A DNA stretch of 6,711 bases, from contig JAUNUL010000139.1 in the NCBI GenBank assembly GCA_030538175.1, forward strand, positions 741 through 7,451. The letters are read 5' to 3'. The position numbers were made by a program, and so were the translations under genes. Shown piece after piece: positions 4,641 through 6,711 of the stretch (position 1 is the stretch's first letter; the number at the start of each line of letters is the position of its first letter). The notes below the pieces were generated by a model, which did no database searches, was not told where the DNA came from, and saw only the letters and a program-made list of their open reading frames with translations. Source of the DNA: Propionibacteriaceae bacterium. GTDB lineage: Bacteria; Actinomycetota; Actinomycetes; Propionibacteriales; Propionibacteriaceae.

Positions 4641-6606
4641 ATGGCTGATGACAACGTTGTCAACGCATTGCGCTCGATCCTTGATGGGCGTTGGGGGGAC
4701 ATGCGCGACCGGGTGCGGCAGCAGCTCGGCACCGCCGACTGGGCCACGCCGCTCGAGGTCGTGCCGATGGCGGACTACCGGGCCCGCACCACGGGCCAGC
4801 TGCTGCAGCTGCTGAATGCGGACTGGGCAGAAGTCGGTTTCTCGGCGGAACCAGGCAATCGGGGTGATGCCGGGGCATCGCTGACCTTCTTCGAGACCCT
4901 CGCCCACGCGGACCTGTCGCTGTTCGTCAAGCTCGGCGTGCAGATCGGCCTCTTCGGCGGGGCGGTCGCGGGGTTGGGCACCCAGCGGCACCACTCTGCG
5001 TACCTGCCCGCGATCGCCACCGGAGAACTGCTCGGCTGTTTCGCCATGACTGAAACTTCTGGGGGCTCGGACGTCGCCAACCTCAAGACGACGGCGACCT
5101 TCGATCCAGAGACCGACGAGATCGTCGTGCACACCCCCACGCCGGGAGCGACGAAGGACTACATCGGCAATGCCGCGCGGGATGGCCGGATGGCGGCTGT
5201 TTTCGCCCAGCTGATCGTCGATGGCGCGTCGCACGGGGTGCACTGTGTGCTGGTGCCGATCCGCGATGCCGAGGGGGCGGCGCTGCCCGGGGTCACCCTG
5301 AGCGACTGCGGACCCAAGATGGGGCTTCCTGGCGTCGACAACGGCCGGATCGCGTTTGATTCCGTCCGCGTGCCCCGGGCGAACCTGCTCGACCGGTTCG
5401 GGGCGATTGACGACGAGGGCACCTATCGGTCACCGATCGAGAATGACTCCCGGCGGTTCTTCTCCATGCTGGGTACGCTCGTGCGAGGTCGGGTCTCGGT
5501 CGGTGCAGCGGCCGGCGCGGCCACCCGGAATGGACTGACGCTCGCGGTGCGGTATGCCGTCCGTCGGGAGCAGTTCCAGCGGCCTGGGGAGGGCGGTGGG
5601 ATTCCGTTGCTGGAGTACGCCACCCATCGCCGCCGACTGCTGGTGCCGCTGGCGCGCAGCTATGCCTTGGCACTCGCGACGAACGCGCTCATCGAGGACC
5701 ATCACGAGCTGGATCAGGAGCAGGCGGGCAGCGGGCTCGAGGGCGCAGAAGGTGCGTCGCAGGGGGATGCCGGGGTCGACGAGGCCCGCGTACGCCGGCT
5801 GGAGGAGCGCGCGGCATCGCTGAAGATCGCGAACACGGCCCACGCCACCAAAACCCTGCAGGCCTGCCGGGAAGCCTGCGGGGGAGCGGGCTATATGTGG
5901 GAAAACCGGTTCGGGGCGTGGAAGAACGACACGGACGTGTTCACGACGTTCGAGGGTGACAACATCGTGTTGTTGCAGCTGGTCGCGAAGGGGCTGCTCA
6001 CGAACTATCGGGACTCATTCCAGTCGTTCGACACCGCGGGGATGATCCGGTTCGTCGCGCGACGTGGCCGAGAACGTCATCGAACGGGCGTTCGGCGGGT
6101 CGATCATCCAACGGCTCATCGCCGGTGCACCCGGGAAGGACGCGGATGACGCGCTGGTGGATCGCGGTGGGCAACTGGCGCTGTTCGTTGACCGCGACGG
6201 GCACACGATCGCCGGGCTGGCAGCCCGGATGCGCGCGAGGGCGGGAGAGTTCGCCAAAGACCCGGTCGGGGTTCTCGACGTGCTGCAGCCGCACATGATC
6301 GCAGCAGCCTGGGCCCGGATCGATCGGCTGCTGTTGGAGAGCCTCGCCGCGGCGACGCAGGAGTGTCCGGAGGGCCCGGCACGGGATCTGTTGGGGCTGG
6401 TGTGTGACCTTTTCGTGTACGCCACCGTCGAGGAGAACGCCGCCTGGTTCCTGGAGCACGGCCGGATCTCCGCTGGTCAGTCCAAGGAAGTGTCACGCCG
6501 GGTCGATGAGTTGTGTGCCGAGTTGGCGCCGCACGCGGAGACGCTCGTGGACGCATTCGGGATCGCCGATGCGTGGCTCGACTGCCCGCTGCTGGACCGC
6601 GCATAG
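4641..6606 (+). pseudogene. Acyl-CoA oxidase/dehydrogenase, reading frame broken by a +1 shift near 6056-6063
   Basis: In frame from ATG 4641 the protein matches bacterial acyl-CoA oxidases, flavoenzymes that make the trans-2-enoyl-CoA in beta-oxidation. Seen in order: an N-terminal helical domain; CFAMTETSGGSDVANLKT (from C133), the FAD/substrate-binding beta domain; TPTPGATKDYIGNAARDG; GPKMGLPGVDNGRI; VRGRVSVGAAAGAATR (281 on); a variable polar linker; CREACGGAGYMWENR; and TTFEGDN with E438, the position of the catalytic base in acyl-CoA oxidases. After MIRFVA (468-473) this frame turns into an arginine-rich run and stops at 6149. The family C-terminal domain continues in the next frame as AENVIERAF and ends at TAG 6604-6606. 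Removing one base from CGCGCG (6056-6061) gives FVADVAENV and a protein of about 654 aa, a normal family length. AAGG overlapping the previous stop lies 7 nt before the ATG. This may be a real inactivating insertion or an assembly error; the catalytic core precedes the break. Confidence 0.85.
6064..6606 (+). CDS. C-terminal domain fragment of the frameshifted acyl-CoA oxidase
   Basis: This is the part of the acyl-CoA oxidase downstream of the frame break, up to 180 aa if GTG 6064 were used as a start. It has the composition and spacing of the acyl-CoA oxidase C-terminal helical domain: ENVIERAFGGSIIQRLIAG, DRGGQLALFVDRDGH, WARIDRLLLESL, ARDLLGLVCDLFVYATVEE, WFLEHGRIS, and the final AETLVDAFGIADAWLDCPLL. 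No Shine-Dalgarno site precedes the GTG, so separate translation is doubtful. It is best read as the tail of the gene starting at 4641 and is listed separately because a frame-based annotation would show it so. Confidence 0.6.
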   Translation: MAENVIERAFGGSIIQRLIAGAPGKDADDALVDRGGQLALFVDRDGHTIAGLAARMRARAGEFAKDPVGVLDVLQPHMIAAAWARIDRLLLESLAAATQECPEGPARDLLGLVCDLFVYATVEENAAWFLEHGRISAGQSKEVSRRVDELCAELAPHAETLVDAFGIADAWLDCPLLDRA

Positions 6607-6630
6607 GGGCTCCACAGACGAGCGTCGGCC

Positions 6631-6651
6631 AGGTGGACGACGTCCCCACCT
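6631..6651 (+). terminator. Hairpin 25 nt after the operon's last stop
   Basis: AGGTGG (6631-6636) and CCACCT (6646-6651) are a perfect 6-bp inverted repeat with a 9-nt loop; GGAC/GTCC inside offers an alternative pairing. No T-run follows. It could assist termination or protect the 3' end, but is weaker than the next hairpin. Confidence 0.3.
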
Positions 6652-6657
6652 GAGTCA

Positions 6658-6689
6658 GACTTTCCTGCCTGGCTGTGGGTAGGAAAGTC
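6658..6689 (+). terminator. Strong hairpin downstream of the operon, possible terminator
   Basis: GACTTTCCT (6658-6666) and AGGAAAGTC (6681-6689) are perfect 9-bp inverted arms. Inside them, G6667-T6680 (wobble), C6668-G6679 and C6669-G6678 extend the stem to 12 pairs with an 8-nt loop. It begins 51 nt after the last stop. The trailing sequence is GAGTTTGGG, so there is no proper T-tract; actinobacterial terminators often lack one. The arms are also part of a repeated motif, so it may instead belong to a repeat element. Confidence 0.42.
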
Positions 6690-6707
6690 GAGTTTGGGTA
6701 GGGAAGT
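6659..6707. repeat. Three copies of a GGGTAGGAAAGT-like motif at the right edge
   Basis: TGGGTAGGAAAGT at 6676-6688 recurs as TGGGTAGGGAAGT at 6695-6707, 19 bp on and with one mismatch. A third copy, inverted, lies at 6659-6671 (CAGGCAGGAAAGT on the minus strand). The pattern runs to within four bases of the window end and may continue beyond it. It could be the edge of a dispersed intergenic repeat, the end of an insertion element, or a cluster of regulator sites for the next gene. The sequence here does not decide. Confidence 0.4.
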
Positions 6708-6711
6708 GCTG

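Noticed and set aside
4371..5243. 290-aa minus-strand frame opposite the mannosyltransferase end and the oxidase start
   Set aside because: It spans two well-supported plus-strand genes and its composition is that of antisense coding sequence.
6050..6070. Programmed +1 frameshifting in the acyl-CoA oxidase
   Set aside because: There is no slippery run, no in-frame stop at the shift point and no obvious stimulating structure. A mutation or sequence error explains the break more simply.
1..6711. CRISPR array, tRNA/rRNA genes, transposase or phage genes
   Set aside because: No regular spaced repeats, no tRNA-like cloverleaf sequence and no mobile-element protein were seen in any frame.

Overview
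This is a GC-rich window with almost gap-free coding. It uses several GTG starts, and its genes are chained by ATGA and GTGA stop/start overlaps. The protein types point to an actinobacterium: a KorA-type 2-oxoacid:ferredoxin oxidoreductase, NuoB/C/I homologues of the kind found in second nuo clusters of actinomycetes, an MptA/MptB-type polyprenol-phosphomannose mannosyltransferase, and a bacterial acyl-CoA oxidase. The mannosyltransferase suggests a lipoglycan-making lineage, but I cannot name a genus from the sequence alone.

Layout. The left edge holds the first 22 codons of korA on the minus strand. A 233-bp non-coding gap follows, then a Bcr/CflA-type MFS efflux transporter (300-1547, minus). 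The 132-bp divergent region 1548-1679 carries a good minus-strand -10 box for the transporter, overlapped by a short palindrome, and a plausible leaderless promoter for the plus-strand genes. From 1680 to 6606 five plus-strand genes form one apparent operon: a short NuoB-like protein, a NuoC-like protein, a NuoI-like 2x[4Fe-4S] ferredoxin, a GT-C mannosyltransferase, and an acyl-CoA oxidase/dehydrogenase. The first four junctions are 4-nt overlaps or 9-nt gaps. The oxidase reading frame is broken by a one-base shift near 6056-6063. The right edge (6607-6711) is non-coding, with two hairpins and a short repeated motif that runs to the window end.

How the genes may work together. NuoB, NuoC and NuoI form the iron-sulfur connecting part of complex I. 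Here they stand without NuoD, without any membrane subunit and without the NADH-binding subunits, about 1.6 kb from korA, whose product makes reduced ferredoxin. The NuoB has kept all four cluster N2 cysteines but has lost the loop that normally lines the quinone pocket. The most interesting reading is a cut-down B-C-I electron-transfer module, possibly serving the 2-oxoacid:ferredoxin oxidoreductase. This is inference. The link to the mannosyltransferase and acyl-CoA oxidase looks transcriptional and translational, with no obvious shared pathway.
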